From positions 1 to 17,180 of the forward strand of contig JACRCJ010000025.1 of NCBI GenBank assembly GCA_016219075.1: DNA of 17,180 nucleotides, written 5' to 3'. This document shows, one piece after another, positions 1-7,181 of the stretch. The notes under the pieces were generated by a model that ran no database searches, had not been told where the DNA came from, and was given only the letters and a program-made list of their open reading frames with translations. The translations under genes were made by a program, and so were the position numbers. Origin of the DNA: Deltaproteobacteria bacterium. GTDB taxonomy: Bacteria > Desulfobacterota > GWC2-55-46. The first letter of the stretch is position 1, and each line of letters starts with the position of its first letter.

Positions 1-315
1 CAGGTTCTTGCGAAGCCCGGTTCTATCACCCCGCACACCAAGTTCAAGGGCGAGGTCTACATCCTCACGAAGGAAGAGGGGGGGCGCCACACGCCGTTTT
101 TCAACGGGTACCGTCCGCAGTTCTACTTCAGGACGACCGATGTGACCGGGGTATCCAAGCTTCCCGACGGCACCGAGATGGTAATGCCCGGAGACAACGT
201 CAACCTTGATGTTGAGCTTATCACCCCGATAGCGATGGAAGAGGGCCTGAGGTTCGCCATCCGCGAAGGCGGCAGGACCGTGGGCGCAGGGGTCGTTACC
301 AAGATAATAGAGTAA
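1..315 (+). CDS. tuf: Elongation factor Tu, C-terminal part (5' end outside window)
   Basis: The open frame from base 1 to the TAA at 313-315 gives 104 residues that match EF-Tu domain III, including GGRHTPFFNGYRPQFYFRTT and the ending REGGRTVGAGVVTKIIE. EF-Tu is the cytoplasmic GTPase that carries aminoacyl-tRNA to the ribosomal A site; the GTP-binding domain lies upstream of the window. Compared with E. coli EF-Tu the fragment begins near residue 290. Its position 61 bases before rpsJ is the common junction between the str operon (rpsL-rpsG-fusA-tuf) and the S10 operon, so those genes are expected upstream (inference). No terminator hairpin is visible between tuf and rpsJ, so read-through is plausible. 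Confidence 0.97.
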   Translation, partial: QVLAKPGSITPHTKFKGEVYILTKEEGGRHTPFFNGYRPQFYFRTTDVTGVSKLPDGTEMVMPGDNVNLDVELITPIAMEEGLRFAIREGGRTVGAGVVTKIIE

Positions 316-376
316 AAGAGCGGCAGTCAAACATAAACACTAATCCCTAAGAAAAGCTGGAGCACGGAGTTAAAGG

Positions 377-688
377 GTGGATAATCAGAAAATAAGGATA
401 AGACTCAAGGCGTTCGATCACAGGCTTCTTGACAGGTCTGTAAAAGAGATCGTGGATACCGCCAAAAGGACAGGCGCGAGGATCAAGGGCCCGATCCCGC
501 TGCCCACGAGAATAAACAAGTTCTGCGTTCTTCGTTCTCCCCATGTCGACAAGAAGAGCAGGGAGCAGTTCGAGATCAGGACGCACAAGAGGCTCATGGA
601 TATCATGGAGCCCTCGCAGAACACCGTTGACGCGCTTATGAAGCTTGACCTTCCGGCCGGCGTCGATGTCGAGATAAAACTCGATTAG
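377..688 (+). CDS. rpsJ: Ribosomal protein S10 (uS10)
   Basis: A 103-residue protein with the S10 signatures QKIRIRLKAFDHRLLD at the N-terminus and SPHVDKKSREQFEIRTHKR in the middle. S10 belongs to the 30S head, and in many bacteria also acts with NusB in antitermination. The start is GTG at 377, chosen because GGAG at 366-369 lies 7 bases upstream and the product then matches the usual family length. It is the first gene of the S10 block. In E. coli this operon is controlled by L4 through a leader before rpsJ; the 61-base gap here shows no obvious equivalent structure. A 110-base gap follows before rplC. Confidence 0.97.
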   Translation: MDNQKIRIRLKAFDHRLLDRSVKEIVDTAKRTGARIKGPIPLPTRINKFCVLRSPHVDKKSREQFEIRTHKRLMDIMEPSQNTVDALMKLDLPAGVDVEIKLD

Positions 689-691
689 TCT

Positions 692-706
692 CCAGGGGCA
701 TCCTGG
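692..706 (+). other. Small stem-loop after rpsJ
   Basis: CCAGG (692-696) can pair with CCTGG (702-706) around a 5-base loop, three bases after the rpsJ stop codon. The stem is only 5 bp and no run of T follows, so it is not a convincing terminator. It may slow read-through or protect the rpsJ mRNA end, or be chance. Confidence 0.25.
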
Positions 707-757
707 TCTTTGTGTCTTAAACTAAACTGTGCTCAAAAATTTGCCAGGCGGCGGCCC

Positions 758-802
758 ATGAAACTACCGAAGGCCACCGCACTGAAAAGGTTAAGAAGAT
801 GA
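758..802 (+). CDS. Possible 14-codon basic leader peptide coupled to rplC
   Basis: ATG at 758 opens a frame encoding MKLPKATALKRLRR and stops at TGA 800-802, which overlaps the rplC ATG (799-801) as ATGA. The same overlap is used at rplD/rplW, rpsQ/rplN and rplX/rplE in this window. Only a poor purine-rich, GGCGG-like ribosome site precedes it. It could couple translation into rplC, whose own Shine-Dalgarno is modest (AAAAGG, 785-790). Chance short ORFs are common, so this stays a candidate. It matches no family I know. Confidence 0.22.
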   Translation: MKLPKATALKRLRR

Positions 803-1428
803 TAGAAGGCATTCTTGGTAAAAAAATCGGCATGACCCACATCTACTCCGAGGAAGGCGCGATGGTCCCGGTGACCGTAATAAAGGCCGGCAACTTCGTC
901 GTACAGAGGAAGACCAGGGAGAAGGAAGGGTACGACGCCGTACAGGTCGGGTTCGGAGAAAAGAAGGAATCAAGGGTCAACAAGGCCATGAAGGGCCATT
1001 TCAAGAAAGCCGGGACACCGTGCCTGTACCGGGTGATCGAGTTCAAGGGGACCGAACTCGACAACTACAAGCCCGGCGCCCCGATAAACTGCTCCGATGT
1101 CTTCAAGATAGGCGACTTCATCGATGTCTCCGGACGGAGCAAGGGCAAGGGCTTTATGGGCTCGATGAGGAGGCACAACTTCAGCGGCGGCGGCGGCTCC
1201 CACGGCTCCATGCACAACAGGGCCCCCGGCTCCATCGGCTCAAGCTCCGATCCCTCAAGGGTCTACAAGGGCATGAGGATGGCCGGCCACATGGGCTCGG
1301 ACAACACGACCGTGCAGAACCTCAAGGTTGTGGGCATCAGGGCAGAGGAGAACCTCATACTTGTAAAGGGGGCCGTTCCAGGCGCCGTTAACGGGTATGT
1401 CGTGATAAAGAAGGCCCTTAAGAAGTAA
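799..1428 (+). CDS. rplC: Ribosomal protein L3 (uL3)
   Basis: A 209-residue protein of normal L3 length. It starts MIEGILGKKIGMTHIYSE and carries the conserved central extension GSIGSSSDPSRVYKGMRMAG (residues 144-163), which in the family reaches toward the peptidyl transferase centre. L3 is a primary binder of 23S rRNA and an early 50S assembly protein. The glutamine that PrmB methylates in E. coli L3 (Gln150, in GQNQTP) is absent; the equivalent stretch is GSSSDP. AAAAGG at 785-790 is the likely ribosome site, 8 bases before ATG 799. An 86-base gap follows with a promoter-like sequence. Confidence 0.97.
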   Translation: MIEGILGKKIGMTHIYSEEGAMVPVTVIKAGNFVVQRKTREKEGYDAVQVGFGEKKESRVNKAMKGHFKKAGTPCLYRVIEFKGTELDNYKPGAPINCSDVFKIGDFIDVSGRSKGKGFMGSMRRHNFSGGGGSHGSMHNRAPGSIGSSSDPSRVYKGMRMAGHMGSDNTTVQNLKVVGIRAEENLILVKGAVPGAVNGYVVIKKALKK

Positions 1429-1452
1429 GTTCGTTCTTTTACAAGATTTGGG

Positions 1453-1481
1453 TTGAGAAATCATCGCGGATTGTATATAGT
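1453..1481 (+). promoter_or_regulatory. Candidate internal sigma70-type promoter before rplD
   Basis: TTGAGA (1453-1458) and TATAGT (1476-1481) are separated by exactly 17 bases and match the -35 and -10 consensus at 10 of 12 positions. They lie in the AT-rich rplC-rplD gap, 33 bases before the rplD start. It could give extra transcription of rplD onward. Promoter-like matches also arise by chance in AT-rich gaps, so transcript-end mapping is needed. Confidence 0.45.
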
Positions 1482-1514
1482 GACTGTTTAACAGAAAATT
1501 GAGGAACCGGGCAA

Positions 1515-2132
1515 ATGATGATAGAGGTTTTTGACAAGAAGGGATCAAAGGTATCCCAGATCGACCTGAACGCGGAGCTCTACGGCGGGGAAGTAAAAGA
1601 GCATCTCTTTTACGAGGTCGTCAAGATGCAGCTCGCCAACAGGAGGGCCGGCACGGCCTCGACAAAGACCAAGGGCGAGGTAAGCGGCGGCGGCATAAAG
1701 CCCTGGAAGCAGAAAGGCACCGGCAGGGCCCGCTCAGGCTCCAACAGGAGCCCCGTATGGAGACACGGCGGAACGGTCTTCGGTCCTCACCCGAGGGACT
1801 ACTCGTACGCGCTGCCCAAGAAGGTCATGAAAGAGGCGCTCAGGAACGCCGTGGCCTATAAGCTCAAAGAGGGCAAGCTCAGGATATATGACGCGCTGGA
1901 ACTCGACGCTCCCAAGAGCAAGCTCGCTCTGGAGGTCCTTAAGAATTCAAATCTCTCAAACGCTTTGATCGTCATCGACGGCCCAAACCGCAACATGGAG
2001 CTTGCCGTAAGGAACCTGAAGGACTTCAAGCTCATCAACGCGCGCGGGCTCAACGTGTACGACATCCTGAACTACGACACGCTCGTCATGACGAAGGGCG
2101 CTTTTGAGAAAGTAGAGGCGATGATCCAATGA
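1515..2132 (+). CDS. rplD: Ribosomal protein L4 (uL4)
   Basis: A 205-residue L4. The conserved tunnel loop is present: KPWKQKGTGRARSGS (residues 62-76), which in the family extends into the wall of the peptide exit tunnel near macrolide sites, followed by SPVWRHGG. L4 is an early 23S rRNA binder. In E. coli it also represses its own S10 operon; whether it does here cannot be seen. The start is the first of two consecutive ATG codons, with GAGGA at 1501-1505 nine bases upstream. The stop overlaps rplW by the ATGA at 2129-2132, indicating translational coupling. Confidence 0.97.
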   Translation: MMIEVFDKKGSKVSQIDLNAELYGGEVKEHLFYEVVKMQLANRRAGTASTKTKGEVSGGGIKPWKQKGTGRARSGSNRSPVWRHGGTVFGPHPRDYSYALPKKVMKEALRNAVAYKLKEGKLRIYDALELDAPKSKLALEVLKNSNLSNALIVIDGPNRNMELAVRNLKDFKLINARGLNVYDILNYDTLVMTKGAFEKVEAMIQ

Positions 2133-2419
2133 AGAACTATTACTCGATCATAAAGTCACCGGTTATCACCGAAAAATCGACCTCAAGCGTCGCCCAGTTC
2201 AACAAGGTTGTCTTCTGGGTGGACGTCGACGCCAACAAGGGCGATGTGAAAGAGGCCGTTGAGAAGGTCTTCAACGTAAAGGTCTTGAGCGTAAACACCC
2301 AGAGGGTGCCCGGCAAGATCAAGAGGATGGGCAAGTACGCGGGCAGGAAGCCGACCAGGAAAAAGGCCTACGTGTCACTCAAGGAAGGCGACAAGATAGA
2401 GATATTCGAGGGCGTTTAA
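2129..2419 (+). CDS. rplW: Ribosomal protein L23 (uL23)
   Basis: A 96-residue L23 with the family start YYSIIKSPVITEKST and the basic stretch RVPGKIKRMGKYAGRKPTRK. L23 sits at the exit of the 50S peptide tunnel, where trigger factor and the signal recognition particle dock. Length is normal for bacterial L23. It starts within the end of rplD (ATGA overlap), so its translation likely depends on ribosomes finishing rplD. A 43-base gap separates it from rplB and contains one copy of the repeated AACATAATT element. Confidence 0.96.
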   Translation: MKNYYSIIKSPVITEKSTSSVAQFNKVVFWVDVDANKGDVKEAVEKVFNVKVLSVNTQRVPGKIKRMGKYAGRKPTRKKAYVSLKEGDKIEIFEGV

Positions 2420-2433
2420 GCCCAGGCTTTAAC

Positions 2434-2443
2434 GAACATAATT
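2434..2443 (+). repeat. GAACATAATT leader element, copy 1 (before rplB)
   Basis: GAACATAATT lies 19 bases upstream of the rplB ATG. The core AACATAATT recurs before rpmC and rplX at 19-21 bases from the start codon. The rplB Shine-Dalgarno is weak (AAGAAGAG), so an AU-rich enhancer that helps ribosome or S1 binding is a reasonable guess. CATAAT also resembles a -10 box but no convincing -35 precedes it. Confidence 0.35.
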
Positions 2444-2462
2444 CATAAAGAAGAGATAAACG

Positions 2463-3287
<825 letters not shown>

Positions 3288-3289
3288 CG

Positions 3290-3577
3290 GTGCGTTCCTT
3301 AAAAAAAGGCCCGTTTGTAGACGAGCATCTGTTAAAGAAGGTTGAACAAGCCGGAGACGCCAGGACAAGAAAGGTCGTCAAGACCTGGTCCAGAAGGTCG
3401 ATGGTAACCCCCGAAATGGTCGGGTTTACGATAGCGGTACACAACGGCAAGAAGTTCGTCCCCGTTTTCGTCACCGAGAACATGGTCGGGCACAAGCTCG
3501 GCGAGTTTTCTCCGACGCGCACCTTCCACGGCCACTCAGGCATCAAGAAGGCCAAGGTGCCGGGGGCGAAGGGTTAA
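3290..3577 (+). CDS. rpsS: Ribosomal protein S19 (uS19)
   Basis: A 95-residue S19 starting MRSLKKGPFVDEHLLKKV and containing the motifs KTWSRRSMVTPEMVGFTIAV and GHKLGEFSPTRTFHGH. S19 lies in the 30S head with S13 and contacts the large subunit through bridge proteins. The start is GTG at 3290, two bases after the rplB stop, supported by the perfect AGGAGG at 3276-3281 eight bases upstream. The S19 family normally begins with this same MxRSLKKGPF pattern, so the start is well fixed. A 63-base gap follows before rplV. Confidence 0.97.
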   Translation: MRSLKKGPFVDEHLLKKVEQAGDARTRKVVKTWSRRSMVTPEMVGFTIAVHNGKKFVPVFVTENMVGHKLGEFSPTRTFHGHSGIKKAKVPGAKG

Positions 3578-3640
3578 CAGGCCGGGTCCTCAGGGCTTAA
3601 AACAAAGAGGTCAATCGTAAAAGGAGCCGCAAGTAAAACA

Positions 3641-3973
3641 ATGGAAGCTAAAGCTATCTACAGATATCTGAAGACATCGCCCCAGAAGGCCCGCCTTGTA
3701 GTGGACCTCATCAGGGGTAAAAAGGTCGACGAGGCCCTTACGATACTGAGCTACAACAACAAGGCCGTAAGCCGCGACATATTGAAGGTCGTCAAGAGCG
3801 CGGTGGCCAACGCCGAGAACACGAAGAACCTCGATGTGGACAAGCTCTATGTCTCCAAGGCCTTCGTAGACGCGGGCCCGACGATGAAGAGAACCTACTC
3901 TAAGGCCATGGGCAGAGGGGCCGTTATCAGAAAAAGGTCGAGCCACGTTACCGTGGTAGTCGCCGAGAAGTAA
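3641..3973 (+). CDS. rplV: Ribosomal protein L22 (uL22)
   Basis: A 110-residue L22 with the family pattern YLKTSPQKARLVVDLIRGK and the ending KRSSHVTVVVAEK. L22 binds all domains of 23S rRNA and its long beta-hairpin lines the exit tunnel. MKR at 82-84 matches E. coli numbering (the site of macrolide-resistance deletions), but the loop that follows is TYSKAMGRGAV, where most bacteria have a Pro-Arg-Ala triplet at 87-89; here it is Ser-Lys-Ala. The likely ribosome site AGGAG (3622-3626) is about 14 bases from ATG 3641, somewhat far. A 64-base gap leads to rpsC. Confidence 0.96.
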   Translation: MEAKAIYRYLKTSPQKARLVVDLIRGKKVDEALTILSYNNKAVSRDILKVVKSAVANAENTKNLDVDKLYVSKAFVDAGPTMKRTYSKAMGRGAVIRKRSSHVTVVVAEK

Positions 3974-4037
3974 GGGCGGCCGGCTTTACAGGTAACAGGG
4001 AAAAACAACTAAACTTGAGTTTGAATGGAGGCGATTT

Positions 4038-4697
4038 TTGGGTCAGAAGGTTCATCCGATAGGTTTCAGGCTTGGGATATCCAAGGGCTGGAGTTCAAGG
4101 TGGTACGGAGAAAAAAACTACGCTGAATTCGTTCACGAGGACCTTAAGGTCAGGAAGTTCGTGAAAAAGAAGCTCTTCCACGCGGGGATTTCCAGCATCG
4201 AGATTGAAAGGACCGCGAATACCGTAAAGGTGATCATCAGGACGGCAAGGCCCGGGATCGTCATCGGCAAGCGCGGCGCGGAGATCGATGTCCTGAAGAA
4301 ACAGCTCGCCAAGCTTACCGGAAGGGACGCGGAGCTCGAGATCGTCGAGGTAAGAAAGCCCGACACCGATGCCCAGCTCGTCGCCGAGAACGTAGCCTTG
4401 CAGCTTGAGCGCAGGGTCTCATTCAGAAGGGCGATGAAAAAGGCCGTCACCTCGACGCTGAGGATGGGCGGAAAAGGCATAAAGATAATGTGCGCCGGCA
4501 GGCTCGGCGGCGCCGAGATAGCCAGGAGCGAGTGGTACAGGGAAGGCCGCGTGCCGCTTCACACCCTGAGGGCCGACATTGACTACGGTACCGCGGAAGC
4601 CCTCACCACATACGGGATAATAGGCATCAAGGTATTGATATATAAAGGCGAAGTATTACCTCAGCAGAAAGCTGTTGAAGAGAACGTAGCTCAGTAG
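4038..4697 (+). CDS. rpsC: Ribosomal protein S3 (uS3)
   Basis: A 219-residue S3 starting MGQKVHPIGFRLGI. The KH-type RNA-binding motif is GIVIGKRG (residues 73-80). The C-terminal domain has FRRAMKKAV (129-137), whose basic residues line the mRNA entry tunnel and are tied to mRNA unwinding in E. coli, then GRLGGAEIARSEWYREGRVP. The start is TTG at 4038, six bases after GGAGG (4027-4031); the conserved MGQKVHP begins exactly there, so it is secure. The tail (PQQKAVEENVAQ) is short. rplP follows 16 bases later. Confidence 0.98.
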   Translation: MGQKVHPIGFRLGISKGWSSRWYGEKNYAEFVHEDLKVRKFVKKKLFHAGISSIEIERTANTVKVIIRTARPGIVIGKRGAEIDVLKKQLAKLTGRDAELEIVEVRKPDTDAQLVAENVALQLERRVSFRRAMKKAVTSTLRMGGKGIKIMCAGRLGGAEIARSEWYREGRVPLHTLRADIDYGTAEALTTYGIIGIKVLIYKGEVLPQQKAVEENVAQ

Positions 4698-4713
4698 GAA
4701 CGGGGAATAAGCC

Positions 4714-5127
4714 ATGTTAATGCCAAAAAAGATAAAATTCAGGAAACACCAGAGGGGCAAGAGAAGGGGCCTCGCCCAGACAGGCTCGACCCTTTCCTTC
4801 GGCAACTTCGGTCTCCAGGCCATCGAGTGCGGATGGCTGTCGACCAGGCAGATCGAGGCCGCAAGGATAGCCATGACCCGCTTCATCAAAAGGGGCGGAA
4901 AGATCTGGATAAGGATCTTCCCCGACAAGCCGGTTACCAAGAAACCCGCCGAGACCAGGATGGGCAGCGGCAAGGGAGGCCCGGAGGACTGGGTGGCCGT
5001 AATAAAGCCCGGAAGGATACTTTATGAGATGGAGGGCGTGACCGAGGAAGTGGCCCGGGAGGCCTTCAGGCTCGCGGCCCACAAGATCTCGATCCCTACG
5101 AAGGTCATAAAGAGGGATATATTTTAA
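4714..5127 (+). CDS. rplP: Ribosomal protein L16 (uL16)
   Basis: A 137-residue L16 starting MLMPKKIKFRKHQRG, with the signature FPDKPVTKKPAETRMGSGKG. L16 is a late-assembling 50S protein that positions the A-site and P-site tRNA acceptor arms. Arg82 in TRMGSGKG corresponds to Arg81 of E. coli L16, the target of the hydroxylase YcfD; whether this organism has that enzyme is unknown. ATG 4714 is preferred over the ATG two codons later because the family begins MLxPK. It ends in DIF at 5127, with a 59-base gap before rpmC. Confidence 0.97.
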   Translation: MLMPKKIKFRKHQRGKRRGLAQTGSTLSFGNFGLQAIECGWLSTRQIEAARIAMTRFIKRGGKIWIRIFPDKPVTKKPAETRMGSGKGGPEDWVAVIKPGRILYEMEGVTEEVAREAFRLAAHKISIPTKVIKRDIF

Positions 5128-5158
5128 GACGCGCCGCGAAGAGCGAAAGAAGACCCGA

Positions 5159-5167
5159 AACATAATT
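5159..5167 (+). repeat. AACATAATT leader element, copy 2 (before rpmC)
   Basis: AACATAATT is repeated here 19 bases upstream of the rpmC ATG, the same distance as copy 1 before rplB. The flanks (GAA before, TTTAA after) resemble the other copies. The role is unknown; an AU-rich translation enhancer is one possibility. Confidence 0.35.
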
Positions 5168-5186
5168 TAAAAGGGATACTGAACAT

Positions 5187-5381
5187 ATGAAACCGTCTGA
5201 AGTTAGAGCAATGTCTCTCGATGAGGTAAAGGCGAAGGAAACGGAGCTGGCAAAAGAGCTCTTCAGCCTGCGCATGCGTCACACGACAAACCAGCTTGAA
5301 AACCCCCTTAAGCTCAGGATCGTAAAGAGGGAGATAGCCAGGGTAAAGACGATCATCGCCGAGAAAGGGAGGGCCAAGTAA
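5187..5381 (+). CDS. rpmC: Ribosomal protein L29 (uL29)
   Basis: A 64-residue two-helix L29: MKPSEVRAMSLDEVKAKE then ELFSLRMRHTTNQLENPLKL and a basic C-terminal helix RIVKREIARVKTIIAEK. The length is typical. L29 lies beside L23 at the tunnel exit and helps form the docking platform for nascent-chain factors. It starts at ATG 5187 with AAGGGA about 10 bases upstream. Its TAA stop shares one base with the ATG of rpsQ (TAATG at 5379-5383), so translation of the two is coupled. Confidence 0.96.
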   Translation: MKPSEVRAMSLDEVKAKETELAKELFSLRMRHTTNQLENPLKLRIVKREIARVKTIIAEKGRAK

Positions 5382-5644
5382 TGGCGGAAGCAAGGACAGA
5401 CAGAAAGACCCTCATCGGCAGCGTCTTAAGCAGCGGCAAGATGGGAAAGACCATAGTCGTGGCCATCGAGGAGCTCAGGAAGCACCCGTTTTACGGCAAG
5501 TACGTCAAGAGGCGCGTGAAGTACATGGCCCACGACGAGAAACAGGAGTGTAACGCCGGCGACAAGGTGATGATCGTCGAGTCACGCCCGATAAGCAAGT
5601 TGAAGAGGTGGCGTGTTAAAGAAATATTGGAGAAGGCAAGATGA
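5381..5644 (+). CDS. rpsQ: Ribosomal protein S17 (uS17)
   Basis: An 87-residue OB-fold protein with LIGSVLSSGKMGKTIVVAIE, HPFYGKYVKRRVKYMAHDE and the ending RPISKLKRWRVKEILE, all typical of S17. It is a primary 16S rRNA binder that organises the lower body of the 30S subunit. It overlaps rpmC by one base upstream and rplN by the ATGA at 5641-5644 downstream, so rpmC-rpsQ-rplN form a tightly coupled run across the S10/spc boundary. There is no gap here for an spc promoter of the E. coli type. Confidence 0.97.
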   Translation: MAEARTDRKTLIGSVLSSGKMGKTIVVAIEELRKHPFYGKYVKRRVKYMAHDEKQECNAGDKVMIVESRPISKLKRWRVKEILEKAR

Positions 5645-6009
5645 TACAGCTTCGGTCTATACTGGGAGTAGCTGACAACTCAGGCGCTAAAAAGGTCTCC
5701 TGCATAAAGGTAATAGGCGCGTCCAACAAGCTCACCGCAAGGATCGGCGATATCATCGTCGTCAATGTGAAGGAGGCGATCTTCGACTCCAAGGTGAAAA
5801 AGGGCGATGTCGTAAGGGCCGTGATCGTCCGTACCGTGAAGGAGACCAGGAGAGTTGACGGCTCCTACATCAAATTCGACGAGAACTCCGTCGTTATCAT
5901 AAACAAGGACAACGAGCCTATCGGCACCAGGATATTCGGCCCGGTGGCGAGGGAGCTCAGGGCGAAGAAGTTCATGAAGATCGTCTCGCTCGCGCCCGAG
6001 GTCCTCTAA
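5641..6009 (+). CDS. rplN: Ribosomal protein L14 (uL14)
   Basis: A 122-residue L14, the standard length, with MIQLRSILGVADNSGAKKVS at the start, the signature ARIGDIIVVNVKEA and the C-terminal FGPVARELRAKKFMKIVSLA. L14 forms intersubunit bridges and is the binding site of the silencing factor RsfS in other bacteria. It begins inside the rpsQ stop (ATGA overlap). In E. coli, rplN heads the spc operon with its own promoter; here continuous translation from rpsQ suggests one transcript. A 37-base gap with the AACATAATT element precedes rplX. Confidence 0.98.
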   Translation: MIQLRSILGVADNSGAKKVSCIKVIGASNKLTARIGDIIVVNVKEAIFDSKVKKGDVVRAVIVRTVKETRRVDGSYIKFDENSVVIINKDNEPIGTRIFGPVARELRAKKFMKIVSLAPEVL

Positions 6010-6015
6010 GCACTC

Positions 6016-6025
6016 GAACATAATT
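6016..6025 (+). repeat. GAACATAATT leader element, copy 3 (before rplX)
   Basis: GAACATAATT is repeated, preceded by C as in copy 1 (CGAACATAATT in both). It lies 21 bases upstream of the rplX ATG, with AAGGG (6033-6037) between as a ribosome site. No fitting -35 box is found 16-18 bases upstream, which argues against a promoter. Confidence 0.35.
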
Positions 6026-6046
6026 TAACTATAAGGGTTTATAAAG

Positions 6047-6367
6047 ATGCCATTCAAGATTAAAAAGGACGACCAGATAATGGTCATGACCGGCAAGGAA
6101 AGAGGAAAGACCGGTAAGGTCACAAGGGTGAACCCCGAGAAGGCGACCGCCTTGGTTGAAAAGCTCAACATGGTGAAGCGCCACCAGAAGCCTTCGGCCA
6201 AGCACAAGCACGGCGGGATAATCGAGAAAGAGGCCCCCATAGCCATCTCCAATCTCATGATCCTGTGCGAAAAGTGCAAGGGGCCGGTCAGGTCGGGCAA
6301 TAAAGTCCTGGAAACCGGCAAAAAAGTAAGATACTGCAAAAAGTGCGGAGAGGTGCTCGACAAATGA
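6047..6367 (+). CDS. rplX: Ribosomal protein L24 with Cys4 zinc ribbon (uL24)
   Basis: A 106-residue L24. The N-terminal KOW domain is DQIMVMTGKERGKTGKVTRV, followed by LNMVKRHQKPS. The C-terminal part carries two CxxC pairs, Cys74/Cys77 and Cys97/Cys100, forming a zinc-ribbon-like site found in many but not all bacterial L24 proteins. L24 is one of the two assembly-initiator proteins of the 50S subunit. ATG 6047 has AAGGG nine bases upstream. The stop overlaps the rplE start as ATGA (6364-6367). Confidence 0.97.
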   Translation: MPFKIKKDDQIMVMTGKERGKTGKVTRVNPEKATALVEKLNMVKRHQKPSAKHKHGGIIEKEAPIAISNLMILCEKCKGPVRSGNKVLETGKKVRYCKKCGEVLDK

Positions 6368-6912
6368 CTCCCAGGCTCAAAGAGATATATACAAAAGAAG
6401 TCATCCCCGCGATGATGAAAGAGTTCAAATACAAGAGCGTCATGCAGGTCCCGAGAATCGATAAGATCGTCGTGAACATGGGCCTTGGCGCAGCGGTGCA
6501 GGATGTAAAGATCATCGACGCCGCCACGCGCGACATGACAATGATCACCGGGCAGAAACCCGTCGTGACGAAAGCCAAGAAGTCGATAGCCACCTTTAAG
6601 CTCAGGGTCGGCATGCCGATAGGCTGCATGGTAACGCTCAGGGGCTCCAAGATGTACGAGTTCTTCGACAGGTTAGTGAATTTCAGCATCCCGAGGATCA
6701 GGGACTTCAAGGGCATGCCCGACAGGTCCTTCGACGGGCGCGGCAACTACACCATAGGCATCAAGGAACAGATCATATTCCCCGAGATCGAGTACGACAA
6801 GATCGACAGATTGAGGGGCATGAACATAACCATCGGGACCACGGCGAAGACCGACGAGGAAGCCAAGGCGCTCCTCAGGAACATGGGCGTGCCGTTCAGA
6901 AGCAAGACATAA
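6364..6912 (+). CDS. rplE: Ribosomal protein L5 (uL5)
   Basis: A 182-residue L5 when started at ATG 6364, close to the usual 179-180. L5 binds 5S rRNA together with L18 and forms the central protuberance. Signatures are RIDKIVVNMGLGAAVQD, GQKPVVTKAKKSIATFKLR and GMNITIGTTAKTDEEAKALL. A longer frame opens at 6343, but ATG 6364 is preferred because it gives the standard start (MTPRLKEIYTKE) and the ATGA overlap with rplX, with GGAGAGG just upstream. The S8-binding site that lies at rplE in E. coli was not recognised by eye. Confidence 0.97.
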   Translation: MTPRLKEIYTKEVIPAMMKEFKYKSVMQVPRIDKIVVNMGLGAAVQDVKIIDAATRDMTMITGQKPVVTKAKKSIATFKLRVGMPIGCMVTLRGSKMYEFFDRLVNFSIPRIRDFKGMPDRSFDGRGNYTIGIKEQIIFPEIEYDKIDRLRGMNITIGTTAKTDEEAKALLRNMGVPFRSKT

Positions 6913-6956
6913 AACGAGTTTTTTAAATCAGATTGTTTCATATCGGAGGTTTTTAA

Positions 6957-7142
6957 TTGGCTAAAAAGTCACTCATAGCGAAAGCCAAACGGAAGATGAA
7001 GTTCAAGGTCAGGCAATACAACCGCTGCCCGATCTGCGGCAGGAGCAGGGCCTACTACAGGAAGTTCGACATGTGCAGGCTGTGCTTCAGGAAGATGGCC
7101 CTCAAGGGCGAGCTTCCCGGCGTTGTGAAGTCCAGCTGGTAG
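6957..7142 (+). CDS. rpsN: Ribosomal protein S14, zinc type (uS14)
   Basis: A 61-residue S14 of the short zinc-binding class: CPIC at 24-27 and CRLC at 40-43 form a Cys4 site, and the end LKGELPGVVKSSW is typical. S14 sits in the 30S head with S3 and S10. The long cysteine-free form seen in many Gammaproteobacteria is about 100 residues, so this is clearly the zinc form. The start is TTG 6957, seven bases after GGAGG (6945-6949). The 44-base gap before it is AT-rich; an 81-base gap with a strong hairpin follows. Confidence 0.98.
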   Translation: MAKKSLIAKAKRKMKFKVRQYNRCPICGRSRAYYRKFDMCRLCFRKMALKGELPGVVKSSW

Positions 7143-7165
7143 TTTTGCAGCAGGCGTGGATGCCC

Positions 7166-7181
7166 CCCCGGTGCTCCGGGG
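7166..7181 (+). other. Strong GC hairpin between rpsN and rpsH
   Basis: CCCCGG (7166-7171) pairs perfectly with CCGGGG (7176-7181) around the tetraloop TGCT. It is 42 bases before the rpsH ATG and 24 bases after the rpsN stop. No T run follows, so it is not an intrinsic terminator. An mRNA-stability or ribosomal-protein control element is possible (inference). Confidence 0.45.

Noticed and set aside
4011..4022. AAACTTGAGTTT hairpin before rpsC
   Set aside because: At most a 4-bp AT stem with a four-base loop; too weak to matter.
6343..6363. Longer L5 start at 6343
   Set aside because: It adds MRRGARQ within the L24 gene; ATG 6364 gives the usual L5 length and an ATGA overlap.
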